In this document: positions 40,142 to 47,831 of the stretch, in pieces | Layout: every line of letters begins with the position of its first letter | Numbering within the stretch: position 1 is the first letter of the stretch | Origin: Amycolatopsis coloradensis | GTDB lineage: Bacteria > Actinomycetota > Actinomycetes > Mycobacteriales > Pseudonocardiaceae | Length of the DNA: 64,000 nucleotides | Reading direction: 5' to 3' | Assembly: GCF_001953865.1 (NCBI RefSeq) | Contig: NZ_MQUQ01000021.1 | Location: forward strand, 1-64,000 | Notes under the pieces: model-generated | The model's input: only the letters and a program-made list of their open reading frames with translations | Databases searched by the model: none | What the model was told of the DNA's origin: nothing | Made by a program: the position numbers and the translations under genes

Positions 40142-41038
40142 TCAGCCCAGCGTCTCGAAGTCGAGCGCGGCGAGGCGGTCCGGGTCGGCGAGGATGTCGA
40201 TCGCCGCGATCTTGCCGTCCACGACGGTGAAAGCGAAGACCGTCTGCGGCACGCCGTCCTTGGTGACGACCATCCCGGCCGCGCCGTTGACCAGCGCGGG
40301 GAGCAGCTCTCCGCCCGCGCCTGCCTGCCGGAACACGAGCGCCTGACCGGCGACCGTCGCCGCCCCCCGCACGGAGCGCGAGGTTCCCGCCGGAGCCGCG
40401 CCGCCCTCGGCACGGAGCACCACGTCCGGGTCGAGCACCGAAACCAGCGCGTCGAAGTCGCCGCCCCGTGCGGCGGCGAAGAAGGCGTCGACGACTTCCC
40501 GCTGACGGCCCAGGTCCGCGTCGGGCACGATCGGCGAGCCTTGAAGGCGGCGGCGGGCGCGGCTGGCGAGCTGCCTGGTCGCCCCCGGCGTCCGGCCCAC
40601 GATCGGCGCGATCTCGTCGAACGGCAGGGCGAACATGTCGTGCAGCACGAACGCGAGCCGCTCGGCGGGGTCCAAGGTGCCGAGTACGACCAGGAGCGCG
40701 AGCCCGACCGAATCCGCCAGCAGGACCTCGTGTTCCGGATCGATCCCGCCCTCCCGGCCGATGATCGGGTCGGGAAGCTGCGCGCCGACCGGGTCCTCGT
40801 GCCGTGACTTGCGCGAACGCAGCATGTCGAGACAGATCCGGCCGACGACGGTGGTCAGCCAGCCGCCGAGGTTGTCCACGTCCTCGGAGCCTGCCCGGCT
40901 GAGCCGCAGCCAGGACTCCTGTACGGCGTCGTCCGCTTCGCTCAGCGAACCGAGCATCCGGTAGGCCACCGCCCTCAGGTGTGTCCGGTGCCCCTCGAAG
41001 CGCCGCGCCAGCCAATCGTGTTCGTCCACGGTCCCCAT
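40142..41038 (-). CDS. ECF sigma factor with SnoaL-like C-terminal domain (SigJ/ECF41 type)
   Basis: 298 residues. Sigma region 2 (FEGHRTHLRAVAYRMLGS ... DAVQESWLRL), region 4 (LDPAERLAFVLHDMFALPF, then DEIAPIVGRTPGATRQLASRARRRL in two stretches), then a SnoaL/NTF2-like domain (about 185-295; VVDAFFAAARGGDFDALV). In this group the C-terminal fold replaces the anti-sigma factor and tunes activity. Typical partners are carboxymuconolactone decarboxylase-type genes; the neighbour here is instead a decayed DHFR-like gene. Signal unknown. Confidence 0.92.
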   Translation of the reverse strand: MGTVDEHDWLARRFEGHRTHLRAVAYRMLGSLSEADDAVQESWLRLSRAGSEDVDNLGGWLTTVVGRICLDMLRSRKSRHEDPVGAQLPDPIIGREGGIDPEHEVLLADSVGLALLVVLGTLDPAERLAFVLHDMFALPFDEIAPIVGRTPGATRQLASRARRRLQGSPIVPDADLGRQREVVDAFFAAARGGDFDALVSVLDPDVVLRAEGGAAPAGTSRSVRGAATVAGQALVFRQAGAGGELLPALVNGAAGMVVTKDGVPQTVFAFTVVDGKIAAIDILADPDRLAALDFETLG

Positions 41039-41176
41039 CCTTCATCACTGTCCGTCGCAACCCTGACGGATGGCGGACGGCAGATGTGACAGCGAGGCCC
41101 CCTTCGCGCGCCCACCGTGTCGGAAACCGGGTACGCCGTTCGACGTGTAGGCAGAACCGACCGAAGGCGCGAACCC

Positions 41177-41525
41177 ATGTCCTCGACCGTGCTGTACATG
41201 TCGATGTCCCTCGACGGCTTCATCGCCGGACGCGGGACCTTCGAACCGGCCGAAGGTGCGCTACTCGAACGACGTCGAGGCCGCGGTGCGCGCCACCAAA
41301 CGGGCCGCCGGTGACAAGGATGTGCTGATGCACGGCGCGAGTACAGCTCAGCGGATGCTGCGCGGGCCTGCTCGACGAACTCGGAATCCACCTGATCCCC
41401 GTGTTGCTGGGGGACGGGGTCCGGCTGTTCGAGCACCTCGGCATCGCACACCGAGAGCTGGAGCGAGTGCGGGTTCTCGAAGGCGAAGACGGCGTCATCC
41501 ACCTCCACTACCGCGTTGTCGGATA
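41177..41525 (+). pseudogene. Decayed dihydrofolate reductase-like (RibD C-domain) gene
   Basis: Pieces of one family appear in order in different plus frames: MSSTVLYMSMSLDGFIAG (41177-41230), then AAVRATKRAAGDKDVLMHG with STAQ (41279-41350), then LLDELGIHLIPVLLGDGVRL to HLHYRVVG (41371-41525). About 200 bases of the middle are missing and at least two frame shifts are needed. These are NADPH-dependent reductases of unknown substrate. The gene next door encodes an ECF sigma factor of a type that often drives such genes. Confidence 0.75.
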
Positions 41526-42545
41526 GCCGCCGTCGACCTCCTTCACCGGCTTGTGCGGAAACCGGCGTTCGGCGTGGTCCTTCGCCGCCGAACCCGGTTG
41601 CACGTAGAGCGTCTCCACCTTGTCCTGCAAGGGTTTCACCACGGTTCCGAGAAAGCCGCGGCGGTCGTCGAGGTAGGGCCCGAGCACGTCCTCGCCCGCT
41701 GGGCAGACGGCCATGCAATACGCGGCCTTGTAGTTCGGCTTGAACGCGAGGCTCTGCCACATCGACACGTTCTCCGAGTCGGTCACCCTTGACCGGAAGT
41801 CGGCGGCGTCCTCGCTGTCGGCCACGGTCTGCGCCCATTCGGTGAAGCCGCTCATGAACTCGCGGTAGTTGTGCGTCGAGCAGGCGAGGAAGTCGAACTC
41901 GCCGGTCTTCGAGATCGCCCCGATCGGACAGGCCGCGACGCACAACTTGCACTCCAGACACAGGTTGTAGTCGAGGGGCTCGCCGTGGGCGGAGACCTCG
42001 GCGTCGACCAGAAGCGTCGCCAGGAGCACGAAGTTGCCGAACTTCGGGTGGATCACGTTGCGGTGCAGCCCCATGGCGCCGAGTCCGGCCGCGACGGCGA
42101 CCGTCTTGTGCGCGACCACCCAGATCCGGCCGGGGTAGTTCTCCATCTCCATCGGAAACGTCGCCGACGGGTTGATCGCGCGGTACCCGGCGTCCTGCAA
42201 CGCCCGGACGATCGTGTGCCCCGCCTCGTTGATGATCTCCCCGCTGCGGTGGAACTCCTGGTTGGCGACGCTCCGGGCGGGGGAGCGGACGTCGTCGCGG
42301 TTCATCCGCACCACGAGCGAGACCAGGGTTTTGGTGCCGGGCAGCGCCCGCAGGACGTGTGCACGTTCGCCGGCCAGATCCGGGTGGTCGAGCGAGACAG
42401 CCGCCGCGTCGTCGGCGCCCGCGGCGAGGCAGATCTCCTTGAGCCAGGCGGCGTCGATCACCGGTGCCGGGGTGCCGCGCGGTTTGGCGAGTACCGCTTG
42501 GACTGACGGATGTCCGGCGAGTTTCTTGGGGAGCCTGCCGGTCAC
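41508..42545 (-). CDS. 4Fe-4S protein related to epoxyqueuosine reductase/reductive dehalogenase
   Basis: 345 residues from GTG 42545 (GTGA overlap with the thiolase stop). A QueG-like N-terminal part (LKEICLAAGADDAAAV) precedes CLECKLCVAACPIGAI (about 205-220), a classic C-x2-C-x2-C-x3-CP cluster motif, and a second partial motif CMAVCPAGED. It therefore probably binds two [4Fe-4S] clusters. The queuosine-specific function is doubtful because QueG is not usually paired with thiolase. Its end overlaps the decayed DHFR-like gene by 18 bases. Confidence 0.75.
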   Translation of the reverse strand: MTGRLPKKLAGHPSVQAVLAKPRGTPAPVIDAAWLKEICLAAGADDAAAVSLDHPDLAGERAHVLRALPGTKTLVSLVVRMNRDDVRSPARSVANQEFHRSGEIINEAGHTIVRALQDAGYRAINPSATFPMEMENYPGRIWVVAHKTVAVAAGLGAMGLHRNVIHPKFGNFVLLATLLVDAEVSAHGEPLDYNLCLECKLCVAACPIGAISKTGEFDFLACSTHNYREFMSGFTEWAQTVADSEDAADFRSRVTDSENVSMWQSLAFKPNYKAAYCMAVCPAGEDVLGPYLDDRRGFLGTVVKPLQDKVETLYVQPGSAAKDHAERRFPHKPVKEVDGGYPTTR

Positions 42546-43723
42546 AGGGCCTCCACGATGGTCGCGTTCGCCTGGCCGCCGCCCTCGCACATGGCTTGCA
42601 GGCCGTAGCGGGCGCCGTGGTGGTGCAGCGCGTTGACCAGGGTGCCCATCAGCCGGGTCCCGCTCGCGCCGAGGGGATGGCCGAGCGCGATCGCGCCGCC
42701 GTGGACGTTCACCTTGGCCGGATCGGCGCCGGTCTCCTGCTGCCACGCCAGTACGACACTGGCGAAAGCCTCGTTGATCTCGAACAGGTCGATGTCCCCC
42801 AGCCGCAGGCCCGCGCGTCGCAGCACCTTCTCCGTCGCCGGGATGACGCCGGTGAGCATGAGCAGCGGGTCGGATCCGGTGACGGCGAAACTGTGCAGGC
42901 GGGCGCGAGGCCGGAGGCCCAGCCGGGCCGCGGTCGCGCTGGAGGTGATGAGGACGGCGGAGGCCCCGTCGTTGATCGGGCTGCTGTTGCCCGCGGTCAC
43001 CGACCAATCGATCTGGGGGAAACGCCTGGAGATCGCCGGATCCTGGAACGCCGGACGGAGTTTAGCCAGCGTCTCGAGGTTCGTGCCGGGGCGCACTGAT
43101 TCGTCGGTGGACACCAGACCGGACGGCGTTTCGATCGGTACGATCTGGCTCGCGAACCGCCCGAGTTCGTGCGCCCGCGCCGCCTTCCGGTGCGACGACA
43201 CCGCGAACTCGTCCATCGCCTCGCGGCTGAGCGACCACTTCGCGGCGATGAGTTCGGCGCTGATCCCCTGCGGTATCAGGCCTTCCGGATAGCGCTCGGC
43301 CACGCCTGGGCCGAGGGGATCGGTACCGGGCAGCACGTTCGACCACATCGGGACGCGGCTCATGGACTCGACGCCACAGGCGATGACGACGTCGTAGGCG
43401 CCGGCCAGCACGCCTTGCGCGGCGAAGTGCACGGCCTGCTGACTGCTTCCGCACTGCCGGTCGACGGTGGTCGCGGGCACGCTTTCCGGCAGTCCCGCCG
43501 CGAGCGCCGCCCACCGCGTGACGTTCTGGGCCTGCTCACCGACCTGGTCGACCGCGCCGCCGATGACGTCGTCGATCAGCGCCGGGTCGAGGCCGTTGCG
43601 TTCGACGAGTGACCGCAGAGTGTGGGCCAGCAACTGGACCGGGTGAATCTCGTGCAGGGCGCCGCCGGGCTTCCCCTTGCCGATCGGTGTACGGACGGCG
43701 TCCACGATGACCGCGTCGAGCAC
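42542..43723 (-). CDS. Acetyl-CoA acetyltransferase (thiolase)
   Basis: 393 residues from GTG 43723 (VLDAVIVDAVRTPIGKG), the normal thiolase start; an ATG at 43789 would overlap the operator. TVDRQCGSSQQAV holds the nucleophile Cys, GGAIALGHPLGASG the active-site His and CEGGGQANATI the second Cys. It cleaves or forms beta-ketoacyl-CoA in fatty acid or aromatic acid breakdown. It is first in an operon with the Fe-S protein and divergent from an HxlR regulator. Confidence 0.93.
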   Translation of the reverse strand: MLDAVIVDAVRTPIGKGKPGGALHEIHPVQLLAHTLRSLVERNGLDPALIDDVIGGAVDQVGEQAQNVTRWAALAAGLPESVPATTVDRQCGSSQQAVHFAAQGVLAGAYDVVIACGVESMSRVPMWSNVLPGTDPLGPGVAERYPEGLIPQGISAELIAAKWSLSREAMDEFAVSSHRKAARAHELGRFASQIVPIETPSGLVSTDESVRPGTNLETLAKLRPAFQDPAISRRFPQIDWSVTAGNSSPINDGASAVLITSSATAARLGLRPRARLHSFAVTGSDPLLMLTGVIPATEKVLRRAGLRLGDIDLFEINEAFASVVLAWQQETGADPAKVNVHGGAIALGHPLGASGTRLMGTLVNALHHHGARYGLQAMCEGGGQANATIVEAL

Positions 43724-43740
43724 GGCTGCCTCCAGCAGAG

Positions 43741-43761
43741 TGAGTTGGGATCTCCAACTCA
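43741..43761. promoter_or_regulatory. Perfect operator dyad between thiolase and HxlR genes
   Basis: TGAGTTGG and CCAACTCA (43741-43748 and 43754-43761) are exact complements with a 5-base centre. A related half (GAGTGGGTTGG) follows at 43772-43782. Position in a 91-base divergent gap next to an HxlR gene makes it the likely HxlR operator for thiolase control and autoregulation. Confidence 0.65.
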
Positions 43762-43814
43762 CTGTGGCATCGAGTGGGTTGGAAATCAAGACTCAGTGGG
43801 TTTACGCTGGTCGT

Positions 43815-44261
43815 ATGACCGAAGGACCGAGGGACTGCTCGATCGCCAACGCGATGGAGGTGATCGGGGAGCGCTGGAGCCTCCTCGCGCTGCGCGAGGT
43901 GTTCTTCGGGGCGCGGCGGTTCGACCAGATCGTCCGGAACACCGGGGCGAGCCGGGACATCCTGACCGCGCGGCTACGCAAACTCGTGGAGACGGGGATC
44001 CTCGAAAAGCGGCTTTACGAGGAGCATCCGCCCCGGTACGAATACGTGCTCACCGCGGCGGGGCACGCACTCAACCACGTGCTGCTGAACTTGATGGCGT
44101 GGGGCGACAAGTACGTCACCGAGGGGCCGCCGCCGACGGTCTGGCGGCACTCCTGCGGGCAGGATCTCGCGCCGGAGACGGTGTGCGCGCACTGCCACGA
44201 ACCAGTGCGGGAGAAGGACATGACGTTGGTGCGGAGCACGCGCCGCGTGGTCGGATCGTGA
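43815..44261 (+). CDS. HxlR-family regulator with C-terminal Cys/His cluster
   Basis: 148 residues from ATG 43815. CSIANAMEVIGERWSLLALRE is the family N terminus (Cys8 region) and SRDILTARLRKLVETGILEK the recognition helix. Beyond the winged helix comes an extra tail with HSCGQDLAPETVCAHCHE, four Cys/His residues in zinc-ribbon-like spacing, uncommon for HxlR proteins. It should bind the dyad at 43741-43761 and control the divergent thiolase operon. Confidence 0.85.
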   Translation: MTEGPRDCSIANAMEVIGERWSLLALREVFFGARRFDQIVRNTGASRDILTARLRKLVETGILEKRLYEEHPPRYEYVLTAAGHALNHVLLNLMAWGDKYVTEGPPPTVWRHSCGQDLAPETVCAHCHEPVREKDMTLVRSTRRVVGS

Positions 44262-44286
44262 GTGGTGAGACCTTCGCGCGAAGTAC

Positions 44287-44346
44287 ATGAAGGCCCCCTT
44301 CATGTACATAGGCGCAATGAAGGGGGCCTTCATGTACATAGGCGCA
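44287..44346. repeat. Dispersed GAAGGCCCCCTTC hairpin with short tandem repeat
   Basis: ATGAAGGCCCCCTTCAT (44287-44303) pairs perfectly with 44317-44333. CATGTACATAGGCGCA occurs twice in tandem (44301-44316 and 44331-44346). Bases 44309-44337 equal 443-471. It is downstream of the HxlR gene. Confidence 0.65.
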
Positions 44347-44351
44347 AGGGT

Positions 44352-44400
44352 CGAGCGGGGAGGATTTCGGACGGTGAACGTCCGAAATCCTCCCCGCTCG
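44352..44400. terminator. Perfect 22-bp hairpin
   Basis: Bases 44352-44373 and 44379-44400 are perfectly complementary around GTGAA. With the preceding hairpin it forms a double stem-loop between the convergent HxlR and DUF2867 genes. The remaining bases to 44502 show no gene. Confidence 0.7.
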
Positions 44401-44502
44401 GGGGTTCCGCACCGGTATGTCCCCATACCTCCATCGCCAGCCTCACACAGCGACAAATAGCAGCCTGAACTGCAAGATCCCGACGGTGGCCGGGCGAAGG
44501 CC

Positions 44503-45081
44503 TCAGGAACCGGCAGCCCACTTCCGCTCGATCAGCCGCATCAGCGCCGGATAGACGAACAGGTACCGGAACGGCTTGATGAACCCCATGTACGCCCGTC
44601 CGAACCGGCCGTTGGGCCGGACCAGCACCGCCATCTGGCCGCGATAGTGCCCAGGCTCATCTTCGACCCACGCGAGATGCAGGATCCCGTGCATGGTGCT
44701 GTTCGCCATCTCCGCGGCGAATTCCTCGTCCAGCCGGTAGATCGGCGTGAACGGCAGCCAGTCCTCGTCCGGGCCGGTGAGAGTTTCGCGGAGGTCGTCC
44801 GGCAGCCTGTCCCGGACTGATTCGACCCGTGAGTCGAGGCCGGAATCCCGTCCGTCCAGCCGGAACAGCGCGCCGAGTTTCCAGCGCAGCGCCCACAGTG
44901 CGCGGACGATCAGGGGCGCGCCCGCCGGGAAGTCGCCCGACGAGAACTGCTTGACCAGTCTGGCGAAGTCGTCCGGCCCGCCCGGTGTTTCCAGCGCCCA
45001 GACGTCTTCGACGTCGAAGTCTCCGGCGATCTCGTGGATCCGCCAGGACCGCGTGGTGTGCGCGGTGTTCGCGAGTTTCAT
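44503..45081 (-). CDS. DUF2867-family protein
   Basis: 192 residues from ATG 45081, which overlaps the stop of the next gene by 4 bases. HEIAGDFDVEDVWAL near the start and MHGILHLAWVEDEPGHYRGQMAVLV plus YMGFIKPFRY near the end match DUF2867, a START-like group of unknown function that occurs alone or with SDR-like domains. Probably cytosolic or peripherally membrane-bound (hydrophobic C terminus FRYLFVYPALM). Paired with a small ABM-domain protein. Confidence 0.75.
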   Translation of the reverse strand: MKLANTAHTTRSWRIHEIAGDFDVEDVWALETPGGPDDFARLVKQFSSGDFPAGAPLIVRALWALRWKLGALFRLDGRDSGLDSRVESVRDRLPDDLRETLTGPDEDWLPFTPIYRLDEEFAAEMANSTMHGILHLAWVEDEPGHYRGQMAVLVRPNGRFGRAYMGFIKPFRYLFVYPALMRLIERKWAAGS

Positions 45082-45362
45082 GTCGACACCAGCCGCACGA
45101 TCTCGCGAGGCCGGACTTCGCAGTCGTCGAAGGCGACGTCCACGTCCGCCGATCCCAGTGCCCGCATCGAGGCGGCCTGCGCGGTTTCCGATTCCCAGCG
45201 CACGATCGAGACGACCGCGTCGCCCGCCGCGGTGACCCAGCATTCGGCGGCGAGGCAACCCGGAGTGGCTCGCAAGGCGTCGGCGACTCGCTGGACTCGC
45301 GTGACGAAGTCGTCGTGGTGGTCGGGACGAGGATAGTGCGTCGCCACGAATCCGACAGTCAT
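45078..45362 (-). CDS. ABM-domain (antibiotic biosynthesis monooxygenase-like) protein
   Basis: 94 residues from ATG 45362. TVGFVATHYPRPDHHDDFVTRV (in part HYPRPDHHDDF) and CLAAECWVTAAGDAVVSIVRWESE form the ferredoxin-like ABM fold of dimeric monooxygenases and heme-degrading-like proteins. No specific catalytic set is clear. Operon with DUF2867. Expression is probably repressed by the divergent TetR protein via the 45393 dyad. Confidence 0.75.
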   Translation of the reverse strand: MTVGFVATHYPRPDHHDDFVTRVQRVADALRATPGCLAAECWVTAAGDAVVSIVRWESETAQAASMRALGSADVDVAFDDCEVRPREIVRLVST

Positions 45363-45392
45363 GTTTGGTGCCTCCCAGTGTGTTCCGCCATC

Positions 45393-45408
45393 TATACGGT
45401 AGCGTATA
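45393..45408. promoter_or_regulatory. TetR-type operator dyad
   Basis: TATACG (45393-45398) and CGTATA (45403-45408) are exact complements with a 4-base centre, in the only AT-rich piece of the 91-base divergent gap. Suitable for the TetR-family protein encoded at 45454 to control both itself and the ABM-DUF2867 pair. Confidence 0.6.
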
Positions 45409-45453
45409 TATCGCCGTCGTGGTGGCGGGGTGACGCGAGATACGGTGATCGTC

Positions 45454-46059
45454 ATGGCCGCGGGAATCCGGACACCGCCGAGTGCGTGGATCGACGCCGG
45501 GCTGCGCGCGCTGTCGACAGGCGGTCCCGACGCGGTCCGCGTCGAGGCGCTCGCGAAGACGTTGGGCGTCACCAAAGGCGGGTTCTACGGGCATTTCGCC
45601 GATCGTGGCGCGCTGATCGAGGAAATGCTCGCCACCTGGGAGCGGATGAGCACCGGGGAGCTGTTCGAAAGCGTCGAGCGCGGAGGTGGGGACGCCAGGG
45701 CGAAGATCCGGCGCGCCGGAATGCTCGCGGGCGACCGTCTCCTGCCGATCGACCTCGCGATTCGCGACTGGTCGCGGCGCGATCCGGCGGTCGCCGAGCG
45801 GCTCCGGCGGGTGGACAACCAGCGGATGGACTACCTGCGGTCCCTCATGCGCGAGATCTTCACCGACGAGGACGAGATCGAGGCCCGGTGCCTGCTCGCG
45901 TTCTCACTGCTCGTCGGGAAGCACTTCATGGCCGCCGATCACGGTGGCCGCAGCCGCGACGAAGTCACCGAACTGGCCGGGAAACTGCTGCTCGGCGGTG
46001 GTCAGGCCGAGTCGTCATCCTCTTCGGGCGTCGTCGGGACCTGCTTGCGCGCGACGTAG
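45454..46059 (+). CDS. TetR-family regulator
   Basis: 201 residues from ATG 45454; TACGGT (45441-45446) just before it gives a leaderless start and argues against the GTG at 45430. GPDAVRVEALAKTLGVTKGGFYGHFADR is the HTH, given here as VEALAKTLGV and TKGGFYGHF. The C-terminal ligand domain is typical in length. The last 58 bases overlap the small membrane protein gene on the other strand. It probably controls the ABM-DUF2867 operon. Confidence 0.87.
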   Translation: MAAGIRTPPSAWIDAGLRALSTGGPDAVRVEALAKTLGVTKGGFYGHFADRGALIEEMLATWERMSTGELFESVERGGGDARAKIRRAGMLAGDRLLPIDLAIRDWSRRDPAVAERLRRVDNQRMDYLRSLMREIFTDEDEIEARCLLAFSLLVGKHFMAADHGGRSRDEVTELAGKLLLGGGQAESSSSSGVVGTCLRAT

Positions 46060-46154
46060 ATGAGCAGCCCGATGATGACCACGGGACCGACGAAGATGAG
46101 GATCTCGTCCCAGCCGCCCTGGTGCATCATCATCACCCGCGCCGCGATGGTCAT
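46002..46154 (-). CDS. Small single-helix membrane protein of the 46-49.6 kb cluster
   Basis: 50 residues. Residues 18-38 (DEILIFVGPVVIIGLLIYVARK) form one membrane helix; the N terminus is MTIAARVMMMHQGGW with three consecutive Met and a His, and the tail is acidic (PEEDDDSA). Met/His at the membrane face is reminiscent of copper-handling proteins, but this is only suggestive. ATG 46154 overlaps the stop of the large membrane protein by 4 bases, so it is the third gene of a coupled three-gene operon. Confidence 0.7.
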   Translation of the reverse strand: MTIAARVMMMHQGGWDEILIFVGPVVIIGLLIYVARKQVPTTPEEDDDSA

Positions 46155-47374
46155 GAGCCGGAGACCAGCGCGATCCCGAGTGCGGTGTAGCCGATCATCA
46201 GCGCCAGCATGGGGTACTGGCCCACCTTGACGTAGTTCGCGCGCAGCACGCCGACGGAGCGATCGTGGGCGGAGGTCACGGCCAGCACGTGCCCGGCGAC
46301 GATCCCGGCGATCTGCACCAGCGCGATCACCCCGGCCGAGACCACCGTGTAGTCGATCGCGCGACCGAAGCCCTGCTGCCCGGAGAACACGGCGAACGAG
46401 AAGTAATGCGCGACGGTGTAGCCGACCATGATCGGGATCAGGGACGGCGCGAACGCGGGATACGGGTCGAACCCGCGGCGCAGATACGGCCTGGTCAGGC
46501 TGATGGCACCCGCGTAGGCGCCGTAGGTGAGCGCGATACAGACCGCGAGCCCCGCGGTGCCGCCGAGGACACCGGCGTCCAGCGACCTCCAGAACGGAAG
46601 GCGGGTCAGGCCGTCGAACGCCGTCGAGCCGAGCACCACCAGCACCAGCGCGGTCAGCCACGGCGCTGGGGAGAGGGTGAGCAGTCCGTCGAGCGGATTC
46701 CTGACCACGAGACGCCCGTCGCCGCGCCTGCCGAAAGGGGAGAGGGCCGCGATCAGGCGCGCGTAGACCTCGAAAGCGTCGCCGCGGTCGAACCAGCGCG
46801 GACCGAAGACCACACCGAAAGCAATGTGTATAACGGCATACATGGCGCAGAAAAGAGCGATCGCGCGTGGTGAGTCCGAATGCGGGAAGACCAGTTCCAG
46901 CCAAAGAAACGCGAGGAGGCCGATGATCGCGGGCAGGTAGCCCAGCCGGTCCGGGAGTTCGCGGTGCCGGGCGGGAATCAGCGACGCGACCGTCCTCAGT
47001 GGATTCAGCCGTCGCCAGACCGGGCCGAACAGCAGCGAAAGCGGGACCAGGCCGACCCAGAACCAGGCGTAGAACCACGCCGGAGCCGGGTTGCCTGCCG
47101 AACTGTCGGGACCGGCCGTCGCCATCACGAGGAACCCCGCGAACAACGCCACGCCGAGCACGCGCAAAGCGATCCGGGTGAAGGCGCTGTCGACGAACCG
47201 TTGCAGTGGCAGGGGAAGCTCGCGGCCGGCTTCAGCGCCGCGGAGCTTCGGTTCCTTCCAGAAGATCGTGAGCGCGAAGAAGGAGACCACCACGGCCGCC
47301 GCTCCCGCGTAGAGCGCGAGCCACAACGGGACCGGCAGATCGGACCGGCCGCCGAGACCGTGCGCCAGGATCAT
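46151..47374 (-). CDS. Polytopic membrane protein, unknown function
   Basis: 407 residues from ATG 47374 (4-base overlap with the lipoprotein stop). About ten membrane helices. HGLGGRSDLPVPLWLALYAG at the start, FGPVWRRLNPLRT, GPRWFDRGDAFEVYARL and the late GYTVAHYFSFAVF with conserved His are the parts that look constrained. Homologues that I recall in actinobacteria and haloarchaea carry doubtful names such as fenitrothion hydrolase; I would not use that name. Position between a cupredoxin-like lipoprotein and a Met-rich peptide suggests metal or redox work at the membrane. Confidence 0.75.
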   Translation of the reverse strand: MILAHGLGGRSDLPVPLWLALYAGAAAVVVSFFALTIFWKEPKLRGAEAGRELPLPLQRFVDSAFTRIALRVLGVALFAGFLVMATAGPDSSAGNPAPAWFYAWFWVGLVPLSLLFGPVWRRLNPLRTVASLIPARHRELPDRLGYLPAIIGLLAFLWLELVFPHSDSPRAIALFCAMYAVIHIAFGVVFGPRWFDRGDAFEVYARLIAALSPFGRRGDGRLVVRNPLDGLLTLSPAPWLTALVLVVLGSTAFDGLTRLPFWRSLDAGVLGGTAGLAVCIALTYGAYAGAISLTRPYLRRGFDPYPAFAPSLIPIMVGYTVAHYFSFAVFSGQQGFGRAIDYTVVSAGVIALVQIAGIVAGHVLAVTSAHDRSVGVLRANYVKVGQYPMLALMIGYTALGIALVSGS

Positions 47375-47727
47375 CCGCCCACCCGGAGCTTGGTCACCGC
47401 CGCGCCGCTCTTGTGCAGTTCCACCTCGAAGATGCCGTCGATGTTCGCGGTGAAGGAGACGGTCCCCGGCACGCCGGGCGCCAGCCGGGCGGCCTTGTCG
47501 TAGCCGTGGACGTGCAGTTCGTCCGCCTGGTCGGAAGTGACCTCCAGTGCGACGTTCTCGCCGGTGCGCACCGCGACTTCTTCCGGGCCCGCCGTGCGCT
47601 TGCCCTCGGCGATCGAGAACTTCACGGTGCGGGTTCCGGTGTCCGGCGGCTGTGCGGAACCGGTCGATCCCGAACAGCCGGTCACGGCCAGCAGCGCGGC
47701 CACGGTGATTCCGCCGATCCTCCGCAT
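47371..47727 (-). CDS. Cupredoxin-like lipoprotein
   Basis: 118 residues. The lipobox VTGC lies at about 15-18. The remainder is an all-beta domain (VKFSIAEGKRT, ENVALEVTSDQADELHVHGYD, GTVSFTANIDGIFEVELH) with the cupredoxin strand order and two His in ELHVHGYD plus a late ELH; a blue-copper Cys is absent. EfeO/CopC-like cupredoxin domains bind Cu or Fe this way. First gene of the three-gene operon, divergent from the 598-residue membrane protein. Confidence 0.75.
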   Translation of the reverse strand: MRRIGGITVAALLAVTGCSGSTGSAQPPDTGTRTVKFSIAEGKRTAGPEEVAVRTGENVALEVTSDQADELHVHGYDKAARLAPGVPGTVSFTANIDGIFEVELHKSGAAVTKLRVGG

Positions 47728-47783
47728 CGAGGTTCCTCCAAGTCGTCCCCCCGGCTTGCCTGGCCGGGACCATGCCCCTATCG

Positions 47784-47801
47784 TGTTACCCCAAGGTAAC
47801 A
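47784..47801. promoter_or_regulatory. Operator-like palindrome in the divergent gap
   Basis: TGTTACC (47784-47790) and GGTAACA (47795-47801) are perfect complements around CCAA. Directly after it, TTAGGTTAGC (47806-47815) equals one half of the DtxR/IdeR iron-box consensus. The gap lies between the two transcription units of the cluster, so one regulator could control both. Confidence 0.5.
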
Positions 47802-47831
47802 GTTACTTAGGTTAGCAGGAAGGCGAGATCG

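Noticed and set aside
34000-45000. Secondary metabolite gene cluster
   Set aside because: ABC-F, thiolase, oxidoreductases and deacetylase occur, but no polyketide, peptide, terpene or other core synthase is present and the genes are in unrelated transcription units.
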